Assembly (NCBI GenBank): GCA_047600765.1
Contig: JASGKF010000002.1
Span: forward strand, 682,001-746,000
Origin: Viridibacterium sp047600765
GTDB lineage: Bacteria; Pseudomonadota; Gammaproteobacteria; Burkholderiales; Rhodocyclaceae
Length of the DNA: 64,000 nucleotides
Direction of reading: 5' to 3'
Part shown: piece after piece, positions 10,561 through 20,887 of the stretch
Layout of the letters: every line of letters starts with the position of its first letter
Position numbering within the stretch: position 1 is the stretch's first letter
Program-made: the position numbers and the translations under genes
The notes under the pieces: generated by a model
The model's database searches: none
Seen by the model: the letters and a program-made list of their open reading frames with translations, nothing else
What the model was told of the DNA's origin: nothing

Positions 10561-11934
10561 TCAGAATGGCAGATCGATACCAGGCCATGCAGCCGTGATG
10601 GCAGTGCGGAAAATGCTCTGGATGCGCTCCAGTGCGGCAGCGTCGTCGGCTTCGAAGCGCAGCACCACGACAGGTGTCGTGTTGGACGAGCGGGCGAGGC
10701 CGAAGCCGTCGGCGAATTCGACGCGCAGGCCGTCGATGGTGATGCGTTCGGTTTCACCGGCGAACGTGGCTGCCTTGAGCTTCTCGACGAGCTTTACCGG
10801 TTCGCCTTCCTGCATCTTGATGTTGAGCTCGGGCGTGCTGACGGCGTCCGGCAGGGCCTTGAGGATGGCGTTGGCATCGGGCGACCTAGACAGGATCTCC
10901 AGCAGGCGCACGCCGGTGTAGAGGCCGTCGTCGAAGCCGTACCAGCGCTCCTTGAAGAACATGTGGCCGCTCATTTCGCCTGCCAGCGGGGCGCCGGTTT
11001 CCTTGAGCTTGGCTTTCACCAGTGCATGGCCGGTGTTCCACATGACGGGCACGCCGCCATGCTTGCGAATCCACGGTGCGAGGTTGCGCGTGCATTTAAC
11101 GTCGTAAATGATCTGGCCGCCGGGCACGCGCGACAGCACGTCAGCAGCGAAGAGCATGATCTGGCGGTCGGGGTAGATGATCTCGCCGTCCTTGGTGACG
11201 ACGCCGAGGCGGTCGCCATCGCCGTCGAAGGCGAGGCCTAGTTCGGCATCACCGTTCTTGAGTGCGTGGATCACGTCTTCGAGGTTTTCGGGTTTCGAAG
11301 GATCCGGGTGATGGTTGGGGAAGTTGCCGTTGACTTCGCTGAACAGTTCGGTGAGCTCGCAGCCGAGTTTGCGGAACAGTTCGGGCGCGGTGTTGCCGGC
11401 GACGCCGTTGCCGCTGTCGAGCACGATCTTCATCGGGCGTGCGAGCTTGACGTCACCGATGATCTTCTCGATGTAGGCGGGGCGCACGTCGGTCTTCGAC
11501 ACGCTGCCGGCGCCGCTGGCGAAATCGTTCTCGATGATGCGGCGACGCAGGTCCTGGATCATGGCGCCGTACAGCGTCTGGCCGCCGAGCACCATCTTGA
11601 GACCGTTGTATTCGGGCGGGTTGTGGCTGCCGGTGATCGACACGCAGCTGTTGGCGTCGAGGTGGTAGGCCGCGAAGTAGGTAATGGGCGTGGCGACGCA
11701 GCCGATGTCGATGACGTCGATGCCGGTCGAGGTGATGCCAGCGGCGAGTGCCTCGGCAAAGCGTGGGCCGGACAGGCGGCCGTCGTAGCCGATGACGATG
11801 GTCTTCTGGCCGCGCTTGAGCGCTTCGGTGCCGAGGGCCTGGCCGATGCCACGCACGGTGTCGTTGGTGAGGCTCTTGTTGACGATGCCGCGGATGTCGT
11901 AGGCCTTGAAGATTTCTGCTGCGGGTTGGCTCAT
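10561..11934 (-). CDS. Phosphomannomutase/phosphoglucomutase
   Basis: 457 residues, the size of AlgC/ManB-type bifunctional enzymes. It interconverts hexose-6- and hexose-1-phosphates for exopolysaccharide, LPS and glycogen precursors. The phosphoserine loop SITGSHNPPEYNG lies near residue 100, the metal-binding loop AFDGDGDRLGV near 240, and the sugar-binding EMSGHMFF near 320. The N-terminal FKAYDIRGIV is characteristic. It is the last gene of a probable minus-strand operon after the PhaM-like and FIST genes, with a 26-base gap. Substrate preference between mannose and glucose cannot be read from sequence. Confidence 0.92.
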   Translation of the reverse strand: MSQPAAEIFKAYDIRGIVNKSLTNDTVRGIGQALGTEALKRGQKTIVIGYDGRLSGPRFAEALAAGITSTGIDVIDIGCVATPITYFAAYHLDANSCVSITGSHNPPEYNGLKMVLGGQTLYGAMIQDLRRRIIENDFASGAGSVSKTDVRPAYIEKIIGDVKLARPMKIVLDSGNGVAGNTAPELFRKLGCELTELFSEVNGNFPNHHPDPSKPENLEDVIHALKNGDAELGLAFDGDGDRLGVVTKDGEIIYPDRQIMLFAADVLSRVPGGQIIYDVKCTRNLAPWIRKHGGVPVMWNTGHALVKAKLKETGAPLAGEMSGHMFFKERWYGFDDGLYTGVRLLEILSRSPDANAILKALPDAVSTPELNIKMQEGEPVKLVEKLKAATFAGETERITIDGLRVEFADGFGLARSSNTTPVVVLRFEADDAAALERIQSIFRTAITAAWPGIDLPF

Positions 11935-11960
11935 GGTGTGGGCAGGAAGGTGTGGAGGTT

Positions 11961-13049
11961 TCAGAAAAGCAGGGTGAGCACGCCGGTCAGCCCAAAGAGG
12001 CGGTTGCCAGCGATTTCGCCCGCCGAGAAGAAGCCGGCGAGCGGGAGTTGATCGAAGACTTCGGCAATCATGGCGACTTCGCTGTCGTCGCTGTCGAACA
12101 GCGCACCGCCGCGGCCCGCGCAGCTGATGTAGATGCCGGCGACTGGGGGCTCAGGGCAGGCCTGGCGCAGTCGGGCCAGGGTGCGGCGAAAGTCTTCAGC
12201 GGCGCTGTTGGCGTCCTGGCGCACGAAAACCAGCTCCTGGCCTTCAGTCACCTGTTCGTTGATCGACAGGGCGCCAGCGCGCAGGTCGAAATCGGTGATG
12301 GGGCGTACGGCGAAGTTGCTGGGGCCGCCGTCCTCGTGGCGCAGCCCCACGCGCAGGTTGCGGGCTGCCCGCTGCAGGTCGGCACCGAGCGCCGGGCCAA
12401 TGGCTTCGCGGAAGACCTTGAGGGCGGGGCGGCCGTCGAGTTCGACGATGGCATTCTCGTCGCTGGCGGTGACGCGCCAGCTGCCGGGCAGGGCGATGCA
12501 TCCCTGGCTGACTGCGGTGACGAGGCGGATGCGTTCATCGAAGGCGACGCCGGACAGACCGCCCTGCAGGGCGGCGTCGGCAATGTGCAGGGGCAGGTGG
12601 CGGGCACTGGCGAGGCCACCGCAGAGGCAGTTGGCGCGGACCTTGGAGGACATGTCCTGCACCAGCTCGCTCATGTCGGGTGTGGCCGGGTCGCCATGGA
12701 CAAGCGCACCAAAGCTGGAGAAGTCGCGCGGTAGCGGTTTGCGGCCCGAGAAGACGCGGAAGCTGTCCGCCGGTAGCCGGCAGACCAGCAGGGACACGGC
12801 CGGTGCGTCGATCTCGGCTTCGCTGGTGCCCAGTACGCCGATACCGGTGGCACCCACCCAATGCTCGATGCTGGTGGCTGCGCGCAGGCGTTCGATCATC
12901 TCTGTCGCATGCGGGCTGAAGCGGTCCGAGATGTACATCAGGCCCAGGTTGGCGCCATCGATGCGCTGCAGGCGATTGATGGCGTGTTCCAGGGCCAGTC
13001 GCCAGTCGACCGACAATGCGTAGGCGCTGCTGGCGAGACAGGCGCTCAT
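11961..13049 (-). CDS. FIST-domain signal-transduction protein
   Basis: 362 residues matching the FIST N plus FIST C layout: an N-terminal sensory half (GLMYISDRFSPHA, HWVGATGIGVLG) and a C-terminal half ending PLAGFFSAGEIAGNRLFG. FIST domains are thought to bind small ligands such as amino acids and often pair with two-component or chemotaxis proteins. No catalytic or output domain is present. Its ATG overlaps the stop of the PhaM-like gene (ATGA), so the two are translationally coupled. A hybrid histidine kinase gene lies just upstream, which makes a signalling partnership plausible. Confidence 0.85.
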   Translation of the reverse strand: MSACLASSAYALSVDWRLALEHAINRLQRIDGANLGLMYISDRFSPHATEMIERLRAATSIEHWVGATGIGVLGTSEAEIDAPAVSLLVCRLPADSFRVFSGRKPLPRDFSSFGALVHGDPATPDMSELVQDMSSKVRANCLCGGLASARHLPLHIADAALQGGLSGVAFDERIRLVTAVSQGCIALPGSWRVTASDENAIVELDGRPALKVFREAIGPALGADLQRAARNLRVGLRHEDGGPSNFAVRPITDFDLRAGALSINEQVTEGQELVFVRQDANSAAEDFRRTLARLRQACPEPPVAGIYISCAGRGGALFDSDDSEVAMIAEVFDQLPLAGFFSAGEIAGNRLFGLTGVLTLLF

Positions 13050-13447
13050 TTCTTGCGGCCGCCGGACTTCGGAGAGGGCGGGGCTGCAGGGGGCTCGGAG
13101 GCCTCGGGCGGCGCTTCGGGTGCTTCAGGCTCGCTGGCAGCCGGGAAAGGCCAGGCCCACAGGGCCGGGTTGGTGAAGGGGTTGGCGGGCATGTCGCCGT
13201 GTTCGTTGGGCTGGCTCATGGCGCGCACGGCGGAGAGGGCGGCACGCTGGACTTCGAGGCCCTGGATGGTCATCTGCAGCATGGACAGGTTCATCTTGAG
13301 CCAGCCTTCGACGGCGCGCAGATCGGTGATGCGCTTCTCGATCTCGTTGACGTCCAGCGTAGGCGTGGCCATGCCGGGCAAACCAAAGCCCATGCTGCTC
13401 CAGAGTTGGCGCATGAAATCGAAACTGTTGTTGTCACTGCTGCTCAT
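13046..13447 (-). CDS. phaM: PhaM-like polyhydroxyalkanoate granule protein
   Basis: 133 residues. It resembles PhaM of Ralstonia, which activates PHA synthase and tethers granules to the nucleoid. The N-terminal half has the FDFMRQLWSSMGF opening, TLDVNEIEKRITDLRAVEGW and a helical stretch NLSMLQMTIQGLEVQ. The tail is Pro/Ala/Glu-rich and ends basic (SPKSGGRKK), suited to DNA contact. ATG 13447 is preceded by CAGGAG. It is the first gene of the phaM-FIST-phosphohexomutase operon. No PHA synthase gene is in the window. Confidence 0.78.
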   Translation of the reverse strand: MSSSDNNSFDFMRQLWSSMGFGLPGMATPTLDVNEIEKRITDLRAVEGWLKMNLSMLQMTIQGLEVQRAALSAVRAMSQPNEHGDMPANPFTNPALWAWPFPAASEPEAPEAPPEASEPPAAPPSPKSGGRKK

Positions 13448-13534
13448 GTGATGCTCCTGCTGCACGAAATGACCTCGACGCCGGCGTGGCGTGGAGTCCC
13501 CATGCGGGGTCTCCAATGGTAACGCGAGGATTTG

Positions 13535-15467
13535 TCAGCGTGCTTGCGTCCCCGGTGCCGGAACGACATGAGCAACATGTGCAATGGCTGCACGCAGCTT
13601 GGCGGGGCGCACCGGCTTGTGGAGCAGGGGGATGCCCAGGTCGGTGGCCTGGCGCAGCACGTCCGGGCCCGTGTCGCCGGACAGCAGCAGGCCTGGCAAT
13701 TGCGGCCCGAAGCGGGCCCGCAGGGTCGCGATGACCTCCAGACCGTTGCGCGGGCCGGGCAGGCGGAAGTCGCTGATCAGGACCTGCGGCGTGATCTCGT
13801 TGTCTGACAGGGCCTGCAGCAAGGCATCCAGGCTTTCGCCCGAAACCACGTAGCAGCCCCAGGCGCGCAGCAGACCGGCAAGGCTTTCCATGGCCAGGGC
13901 GTCGTCGTCGACGATGCCGATGACCAGGCCGACGAGGTTGGATTCCGTGCCGACCACTTCATTGAGCTGGGTAACGGGGCGTGCGGTCTTGGCCTCGATG
14001 CCGAACACCGAGCCGCGGCCCGGGCGGCTGCGCAGGCTGAGGCGGTGATCCAGCAGCACGCACAGGCGACGCACGATGGCGAGGCCGAGGCCGAGGCCCT
14101 TGCTGCGATCGCGTGCGGCGTTGTCGAGCTGGATGAATTCCTGGAAGACGCTTTCCTGTGCATCCTCGGGGATGCCGATGCCGCTGTCGCGCACCTCGAT
14201 GAGGACGCGCACGCCGCGTTTTCGCGCGGTCAGCATGACAGCGCCGCGCGGGGTGTAGCGCAGGGCGTTGGTGACGAGGTTGAGCAGGATGCGTTCGAAC
14301 AGCATCGGGTCGCTCTCGACCCACAGATCGGTTGCGACCACGCGCAGCATCAGGCCTTTTTCTTCGGCGCTCGCGCGGTATTCGCTTTCGATGCGCTCGA
14401 ATAGCGGGCCGAGCGGGAAGGGGCGCGGGTTCGCTGTCACCACTCCAGCATCCAGTTTGGAGATGTCGAGCAGGCTGTCGAGCAGGTTCTCCATAGCCTC
14501 GGCCGAAGCGGCGATGCGGCCGATCAGTTGCTGGGTGTCGCCGCTGTGTTCCTTGTTGGCAAGGTCTTCGATGAACAGCCCCAATGCGTGCATGGGCTGG
14601 CGCAAATCGTGGCTGGCAGCGGCCAGGAAGCGGGACTTGGCGAGGTTGGCGCGCTCGGCTTCTTCCTTGCGCTGGCGCAGTTCAGCCGTGGCTTGCGAGA
14701 CTTGCATTTCGAGGCTGTCGCGCGAGAGCTTGAGGCGGCGAGCCATCTCGTTGAGGCCTTCGGCAAGCTGCTGCAGCGAGCCGCCGCCTTCTACCGGCAC
14801 CTGTACATCCAGCCGGCCACGGCCGATGTCGGTCACGGTGCGGGCGATGTTGCGGATGGGCTGGCTGACCGAGCGGCTGAGCCACATGGCGAGCGCACCG
14901 CTGCCGGCCAGCACGACGAGCAGCGTCAGCAAGGCCTTCAGCATGTGCAGGTTCTTGCGGCTTTCCAGTTGTTCCAGCGAGACGAGCACGACGACCTCGC
15001 CGAGCTTGCGGCTGGTGGCTGCGTTGGCTGTGCCGGCTGTCGAACGTCTACGGATCTTCCTCGCTGACCGCCGTGTTGCCGACGGCGGAGCTGATGCGGA
15101 TGATGTTGTTGCCCACCCATTCGACGCCGGATGCATTGCGGCGGATGGCGGTCTGGTTGGCCTGCAGTCCGGCGGAGGCGAGAAGTTCGTGGTCGCGCCC
15201 GAAAATGGCGACGCCCTGCAGGTCGGCATTGGAAAGCGTGGACTGCGCCAGTCGGGCCAGCTCGTCGCGGTTGCCGGAGAACAGGCCGAACTCCGATGCG
15301 GAGGCGAGCTGGCGCGCCAGTGCCTGACCACGGGCGGCGAGTGCGTCCTCGAGGTCACCGAGACGGGAAACGGTGAGGATGGCAGTCAGCAGCATACCCA
15401 GCACGGCCGTGGGGACCAGCGCCACCAGCAAGACCCGCGTGCGGATGTCCCAGCGCATGTGGATCAC
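13535..15467 (-). CDS. Hybrid sensor histidine kinase with receiver, one-base frameshift in sensor region
   Basis: About 643 residues after correction. The order is an N-terminal membrane helix, a periplasmic domain, a second membrane helix (MLKALLTLLVVLAGSGALAM), HAMP, the H-box SHDLRQPMHALG, an HATPase with N-box LNLVTNALRYT and SGIGIPED, and a C-terminal receiver (IVDDDA, phosphoacceptor in SDFRLPG, HKPVRP). The start GTG 15467 overlaps the stop of the periplasmic binding protein gene; ATG 15458 is an alternative. The frame is cut by TAG at 15050-15048 after residue 139 and resumes in +1 (CCG T AGA CGT). The break sits at the end of the periplasmic domain, so the written reading would separate sensor from kinase. 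Confidence 0.88.
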
Positions 15468-16387
15468 GGCGTGCTCCGTTCCATGCGTTCCATCCGCTCG
15501 CGGATGACTGCTTCCGTATCCAGGTCGAAGCCCAGCGAACGCGCGGCGACGTTGTTGATGCCGATGGAATAGATGCGCGGATACTGCACGAGCGGTACCT
15601 GGCCGCCATTGAGGATGCCGCGTGCGATGTCGCTCGACTGGGTGGCCAGCTGGGCGGGCGTCGAATAGATGGCCACCAGCGCGCCAGAGCGGACGTAGGC
15701 CGGCGAAAAACCGACGACGGGCACGCGGAAGCGATAGGTGCTGAGAATGATGTTGGGAATGGTCTGGCTGTTGAAGACCGAGGTGTCGGGGGTGGCCAGC
15801 AGGGCGGCTCCCCCTTCGGAGAACATGCGTTGCAGGGCCGGGTAGATGTCGGCGTCGGTGTTGACGGGCTCGGTCATCGGCCGCAGCTTGCGTTCGCGCG
15901 CTACGGCGCTCAGACGTGCTACATGTTCGCGGCTGTCGCGGCCGGCGAGCAGACCGATGCGATCAATGTTGGGCAGGGCCGCTTTGACCAGATCCAGGTA
16001 GCGGTTGGGGGGTTGGTCCACGAACACGGCGCTGATACGGCGATCGTCGCGGCGCGCAGCGGGTAGTTTGTCGTAGGAACTGCGCGGGATGAGGGTCAGC
16101 AGGACTGGGGTGCGGATTTCGCGCCCCAGCACCGTGTTCACGGCTTTGCCACCGACGGCCAGCACCAGCTGGGGGTCGAAACCGCCACGCGTCGCCAGCA
16201 GGTCGCTGTCGATGACGTTGACCTCATGCTGGTTGCCGCGCTGCAGCTCCGTCTTGATGGCGTCCGCAAACTCCATGTATACGCCGCGCGGCTCGCTGAC
16301 CACAACGAGCACGGATGCCGCATGCGCAGGCACGAGGCCGGCGAGTGCAAGGCATGCTGCGAAGAAAATGCGGCGCAAACAGCGCAT
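15464..16387 (-). CDS. Periplasmic ABC-type substrate-binding protein, likely sensor partner
   Basis: 307 residues with a signal peptide (MRCLRRIFFAACLALAGLVP, ending near AHA). It resembles the ABC sugar/amino-acid binding-protein superfamily with two lobes (VLAVGGKAVNTVLG, GLLAGRDSREHV, YRFRVPVVGFSPAYVRSGAL). No permease or ATPase gene adjoins it. Instead it overlaps the hybrid kinase start by 4 bases, which suggests that it presents a ligand to the kinase periplasmic domain rather than serving transport. ATG 16387 is chosen because the signal peptide starts there; the frame is open further upstream without a leader sequence. The ligand is unknown. Confidence 0.8.
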   Translation of the reverse strand: MRCLRRIFFAACLALAGLVPAHAASVLVVVSEPRGVYMEFADAIKTELQRGNQHEVNVIDSDLLATRGGFDPQLVLAVGGKAVNTVLGREIRTPVLLTLIPRSSYDKLPAARRDDRRISAVFVDQPPNRYLDLVKAALPNIDRIGLLAGRDSREHVARLSAVARERKLRPMTEPVNTDADIYPALQRMFSEGGAALLATPDTSVFNSQTIPNIILSTYRFRVPVVGFSPAYVRSGALVAIYSTPAQLATQSSDIARGILNGGQVPLVQYPRIYSIGINNVAARSLGFDLDTEAVIRERMERMERSTP

Positions 16388-16691
16388 GGAGCGATTGTCA
16401 GGTAGTCGGGGTTGCTTGTCGGGCTTCTTCTGTACTGCGGCGGGCGGTGCATCCCGACCCAGGTGGGCGCACCCTCCTTGACCGGCCCTGCATGGTATCG
16501 GACGCATCAGGCTCCGGGAGCGATTGTGCCTGAAAGGGAAGGGGAGGCTCACGCTTGGCCCGATGCGGGCGGTGTCAGCCAGGTGGCGAGGGTATCGCTA
16601 GCGGGAAGGGATGTGCTGTCGTGTGTCATCGGGCCGCCATTGATTTGCAGTACTTAACAATCACCGTGGGGCAGAAACAGGGGCGCCCTCG

Positions 16692-16714
16692 TACCCATAT
16701 TCGGAGGATGGGTA
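16692..16714. promoter_or_regulatory. Inverted repeat in the divergent kinase/regulator spacer
   Basis: TACCCAT (16692-16698) and ATGGGTA (16708-16714) form a 7-bp dyad with a 9-base spacer, 32 bases before the response regulator start. It is a candidate operator. The rest of the 358-base spacer 16388-16745 shows no gene. Confidence 0.4.
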
Positions 16715-16745
16715 ATTGCCGGTGTGTTAGGCTTAGTGCCTTGTC

Positions 16746-17420
16746 ATGAAATTCAGCCCGGATAACGCGTTGATGAGCGAGTGCCGCATACTGGTCATTG
16801 AAGATCACGCCCTGGTGCGTGAGGCCATGGTGCTGGCGCTCGAGCGCTTGGGTCTGTCCTGCGTATTCGCGCAGGCTTCGTGCGGGCAGGAAGCGCTTGG
16901 CATTATCGAAGCACGGCAGGATTTCGATCTCGTGCTGGTGGATCTGATGTTGCCTGACATGAGTGGCTTCTCTTTGCTCTCCGTGTTGGCGCATCGATTC
17001 CCGTCCATTCCTGTTGTGGTCGTGTCGGCGCTTGCTGACGAGGCTTCCGTCAAGCGTGCCTTGAAGGCGGGTGCCTCCGGCTTCCTGTCCAAATCGCTGT
17101 TGACCGAGCAACTGGTCGAGGCCGTACGCAAGGTGCTGGATGGTGGTGTTGTAACGCCCGAGAGTTCAGAGCTGACGGTCAGCCGTACGCCGCGCAAGCG
17201 CAGCGTCGATTCGATTTCCGAGCAGTTCGGGCTGACCGCAGCGCAAACACGCGTCATGGAGTTGATGGTCGAGGGGCGGACCAATCGTGAGATCGCGGAT
17301 CTGCTGGGCCTCGCCGAAGGTACGGTGAAAGTGCACTGCTCGGCGATTCTGCGCGCACTGGATGTTTCGAATCGCGCGCAGGCGCTGGTCGTCCTGGCGC
17401 GTCACGGTCTGCGCGGTTGA
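16746..17420 (+). CDS. LuxR/NarL-family response regulator
   Basis: 224 residues. The receiver (residues 14-130) has the acidic pair in VIEDHA, the phosphoacceptor Asp in VDLMLPDMSG and the conserved Lys in FLSKSL. A LuxR-type HTH follows (LTAAQTRVMELMVEGRTNRE, EGTVKVHCSAIL). It is transcribed divergently from the binding protein/hybrid kinase pair and is the obvious output partner of that system, perhaps through its phosphorelay. The ribosome site is weak; ATG 16773 (MSECRILVIED) is an alternative start. Confidence 0.92.
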   Translation: MKFSPDNALMSECRILVIEDHALVREAMVLALERLGLSCVFAQASCGQEALGIIEARQDFDLVLVDLMLPDMSGFSLLSVLAHRFPSIPVVVVSALADEASVKRALKAGASGFLSKSLLTEQLVEAVRKVLDGGVVTPESSELTVSRTPRKRSVDSISEQFGLTAAQTRVMELMVEGRTNREIADLLGLAEGTVKVHCSAILRALDVSNRAQALVVLARHGLRG

Positions 17421-17443
17421 AGGGCGCCTGAGCGCCCACCGGC

Positions 17444-18136
17444 TCAGTGCCGGGTCATCTGCTGCGGCTGTGCGGTGTTGCCGAGAATCTGCCGGCGCTC
17501 GAAGCTGTCCAGCGTGTCGATCAGCGAACGATCCTTGTGATTGATCAGGGTCAGTGCCATGTCGGCGACGGAGCGTGCTGCATTGTTCAATACGGTCGGC
17601 AGGCTTTCCGGCAGCCGGGCTTGCAGCAGCAGCTTGGACGACGAGACGGCGAAAGTCGGCGCCAACACGCGCTGGCGCAGATGGGCGGGCAGGGTGTCGA
17701 GCAGGCGCCGCGAAGCATCCTGTTGCCAGTGATTGGTTGGCCATTGCGACGGCAGTGCCCAGGCGCGCGGATAGCGTTCGAGATCCTGGGCGACAGCGCG
17801 CAAGTCTTCCGCTGAGTCCCGGAAAGGCAGCAGGACGAGGCTGGAGAGTTTGTACAGGGTCATGTCCGTGTCGGTGCGGTTGGCTCCGCCATCCAGGACG
17901 CCAACCCAGCCGGGCAGGCCACGCAGTGTCTCCATCATCTTTTCGCGCGCTTTTGCCGAGCGGGCATCCGCCACAACATAGTTGCGCCCCTCGGGGCGCA
18001 GAGGCTCACGGAACTCGTCAGTCATCACGCATGCCGCGCGCTTGCCCAGCAGCGTCAGGCCGTGACAGATCATGTGGGAGAGCGTTGTCTTGCCCGTTCC
18101 GCCCTTGATTCCGATCACGCAGATGATTTCAGCCAT
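17444..18136 (-). CDS. ParA/MinD-like P-loop ATPase (orphan)
   Basis: 230 residues. It opens with the deviant Walker A KGGTGKTTLS and the ParA-type ICVIGIKGG strand. The Walker A' region (GWVGVLDGGANRTDTD) keeps an Asp. No ParB or parS-like partner adjoins it, so it is not the chromosome-partition ParA; orphan members position other cell structures or proteins. ATG 18136 is chosen because AGGAG sits 7 bases upstream; an in-frame TTG at 18142 is too close to that site. The methyltransferase gene lies 14 bases upstream in the same operon. Cargo unknown. Confidence 0.8.
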   Translation of the reverse strand: MAEIICVIGIKGGTGKTTLSHMICHGLTLLGKRAACVMTDEFREPLRPEGRNYVVADARSAKAREKMMETLRGLPGWVGVLDGGANRTDTDMTLYKLSSLVLLPFRDSAEDLRAVAQDLERYPRAWALPSQWPTNHWQQDASRRLLDTLPAHLRQRVLAPTFAVSSSKLLLQARLPESLPTVLNNAARSVADMALTLINHKDRSLIDTLDSFERRQILGNTAQPQQMTRH

Positions 18137-18150
18137 GCTCAAACTCCTTT

Positions 18151-18972
18151 TCAGACGAGCAGTGTGCGTGATGTAGCGGCTTGATCGAGCCTCGATTTGC
18201 TACGGGAATCTGCTGCTTTCCGTTGTTTCGCCTGACTGGCGCCGATGCGGTAGCAAAAGAGCCGGGTGCGGCGCGGATCGTCGATGGTCACGATGCGCTC
18301 GGGCGCCATGCCGGGGATTTCGAAGCTGTTGCTCACCAACAGGCTGCCCGGCGTCATTTCCTTGGCAGCTTTGGCCCACAGCGCAGGCATGGGAACGGGA
18401 GACAGAAACGCGTAGACGACGTCGTAACGTTTCAGGCTGTGCTTCCAGAAATCACCGCGTAGCAGCATGGCATTGCTTTGGCCGCGCGCCATGAATTTCG
18501 ACAGAAAGAATGGCGCCGGGGCGGCTTCGATGCCATCCACCTGCCAGTCTGGCCGGAGCTGAGCCAGCCGCCGCACCATCGAGCCTGTACCACTGCCGAC
18601 ATCCAGAAAGCGCGTAGGGCTGTCGGGCAGAAAGGCGGCCAGCCGGTGCACGGTGACCCGGTTCGACAGGAACAGGGGGACCTGGGTGCGGAAGCTGGTC
18701 CAGTAAGTCACTGCCAGCAGAACAAATGCAGCCAGATATACCCAGGGCGGCAGGCTGCTTTGCAGCGCCAGTACGATGCCCGGCAGGAATATCAGGTGGA
18801 TGGCGGACCACCAGCGTGGCGCACCAAGGCCGGCTGACAGGATGGCGGCAATCAGACCTTGGGATACGGCCAGTGCCAGCGGCGAAAGTCCGGCAAGAAT
18901 GCCGGAGCGGCCGATGGCCCATAGCAGGGCAAGGCTGCCCAGCTGGGCCAGCAGGGCTTTCAATAAAGGCAT
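18151..18972 (-). CDS. Membrane-anchored class I SAM-dependent methyltransferase
   Basis: 273 residues. The first 95 residues hold about three to four hydrophobic segments (for example LLKALLAQLGSLALLWAIG and VYLAAFVLLAVTYW). A Rossmann methyltransferase fold follows with SAM motif I FLDVGSGTGSM near residue 122, then a basic tail. The substrate is not recognisable. Its partner downstream is an orphan ParA-like ATPase, which could place the enzyme in the membrane, but that is inference. The start MPLLKALL at 18972 lies upstream of the first membrane segment. Confidence 0.78.
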   Translation of the reverse strand: MPLLKALLAQLGSLALLWAIGRSGILAGLSPLALAVSQGLIAAILSAGLGAPRWWSAIHLIFLPGIVLALQSSLPPWVYLAAFVLLAVTYWTSFRTQVPLFLSNRVTVHRLAAFLPDSPTRFLDVGSGTGSMVRRLAQLRPDWQVDGIEAAPAPFFLSKFMARGQSNAMLLRGDFWKHSLKRYDVVYAFLSPVPMPALWAKAAKEMTPGSLLVSNSFEIPGMAPERIVTIDDPRRTRLFCYRIGASQAKQRKAADSRSKSRLDQAATSRTLLV

Positions 18973-19079
18973 CGCGGTCTGACAGAGAGATTGCTTCCCT
19001 GCATCCTAGGGGCTTCGGCCGAACCCTTTCGGGCGATCAGAGGGGCCTTGCCCCAGCTCTTTTTGCTATTAAAAAGACC

Positions 19080-19108
19080 TTGACGCATGAGGTTCCGGTC
19101 ACTATAGT
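19080..19108 (+). promoter_or_regulatory. Predicted promoter of the tRNA-tuf operon
   Basis: TTGACG (19080-19085), a 17-base spacer and TATAGT (19103-19108) lie 17 bases before tRNA-Tyr. This close match to sigma-70 consensus fits a strong growth-rate-controlled promoter. Confidence 0.75.
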
Positions 19109-19125
19109 TTCGGGTCTTCGCGCTT

Positions 19126-19210
19126 GGTGGGGTTCCCGAGCGGTCAAAGGGATCAGACTGTAAATCTGACGGCTCTGCCTTCGAAGGTTCGAATCCTTCC
19201 CCCACCACCA
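19126..19210 (+). tRNA. tRNA-Tyr (GUA)
   Basis: 85 bases with acceptor stem GGTGGGG/CCCCACC, discriminator A and encoded CCA. The anticodon loop ACTGTAAATC carries GTA. A long variable arm marks a class II tRNA, as expected for bacterial Tyr. It is first in the tRNA-tuf operon. Confidence 0.97.
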
Positions 19211-19273
19211 AGCGAAAAGCGGCAGTAGCTGAAAGAGGATTCGCCCCAGGCTTTGTGCGACAGAGCGTGTTTT

Positions 19274-19347
19274 GCGGGTGTAGCTCAATGGTAGAGCTGA
19301 AGCCTTCCAAGCTTAAGACGAGGGTTCGATTCCCTTCACCCGCTCCA
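19274..19347 (+). tRNA. tRNA-Gly (UCC)
   Basis: 74 bases with acceptor stem GCGGGTG/CACCCGC and encoded CCA; the anticodon loop CTTCCAA carries TCC. Second tRNA of the tuf operon. Confidence 0.97.
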
Positions 19348-19368
19348 GGTTTTTAGCTGTACATGAGG

Positions 19369-19443
19369 GCCCATGTAGCTCAGTGGCAGAGCACTCCCTT
19401 GGTAAGGGAGAGGTCGCGTGTTCAATCCACGCCATGGGCACCA
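19369..19443 (+). tRNA. tRNA-Thr (GGU)
   Basis: 75 bases with acceptor stem GCCCATG/CATGGGC and encoded CCA; the anticodon loop TTGGTAA carries GGT. It lies 52 bases before the first tuf gene. Confidence 0.97.
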
Positions 19444-19495
19444 TAGTTAGTTGTTTTTGATCGATATTCTCTTGTTTGGGATAACGGGGTAAGAC

Positions 19496-20687
<1,192 letters not shown>

Positions 20688-20784
20688 TTCGGTAAAGCGT
20701 CCGGGCCGGTTTCCACCGCCGGCTTGGATTTGAAGTTTCATGGCGCTCTGGGAGAAATCCCGGAGCGCTTTGCAGTCTCTGCGC

Positions 20785-20860
20785 AGGGGCATAGCTCAAT
20801 TGGCAGAGCGTCGGTCTCCAAAACCGAAGGTTGGGGGTTCGAGACCCTCTGCCCCTGCCA
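20785..20860 (+). tRNA. tRNA-Trp (CCA)
   Basis: 76 bases with acceptor stem AGGGGCA/TGCCCCT, discriminator G and encoded CCA; the anticodon loop CTCCAAA carries CCA. It sits between tuf and secE, the usual betaproteobacterial place. Confidence 0.97.
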
Positions 20861-20887
20861 CCACTAGAGAACAGGCTGTAACCACTC

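Noticed and set aside
17422..17437. GGGCGC-CTGA-GCGCCC hairpin between the response regulator and ParA-like genes as a terminator.
   Set aside because: There is no T run on either strand; too weak to call.
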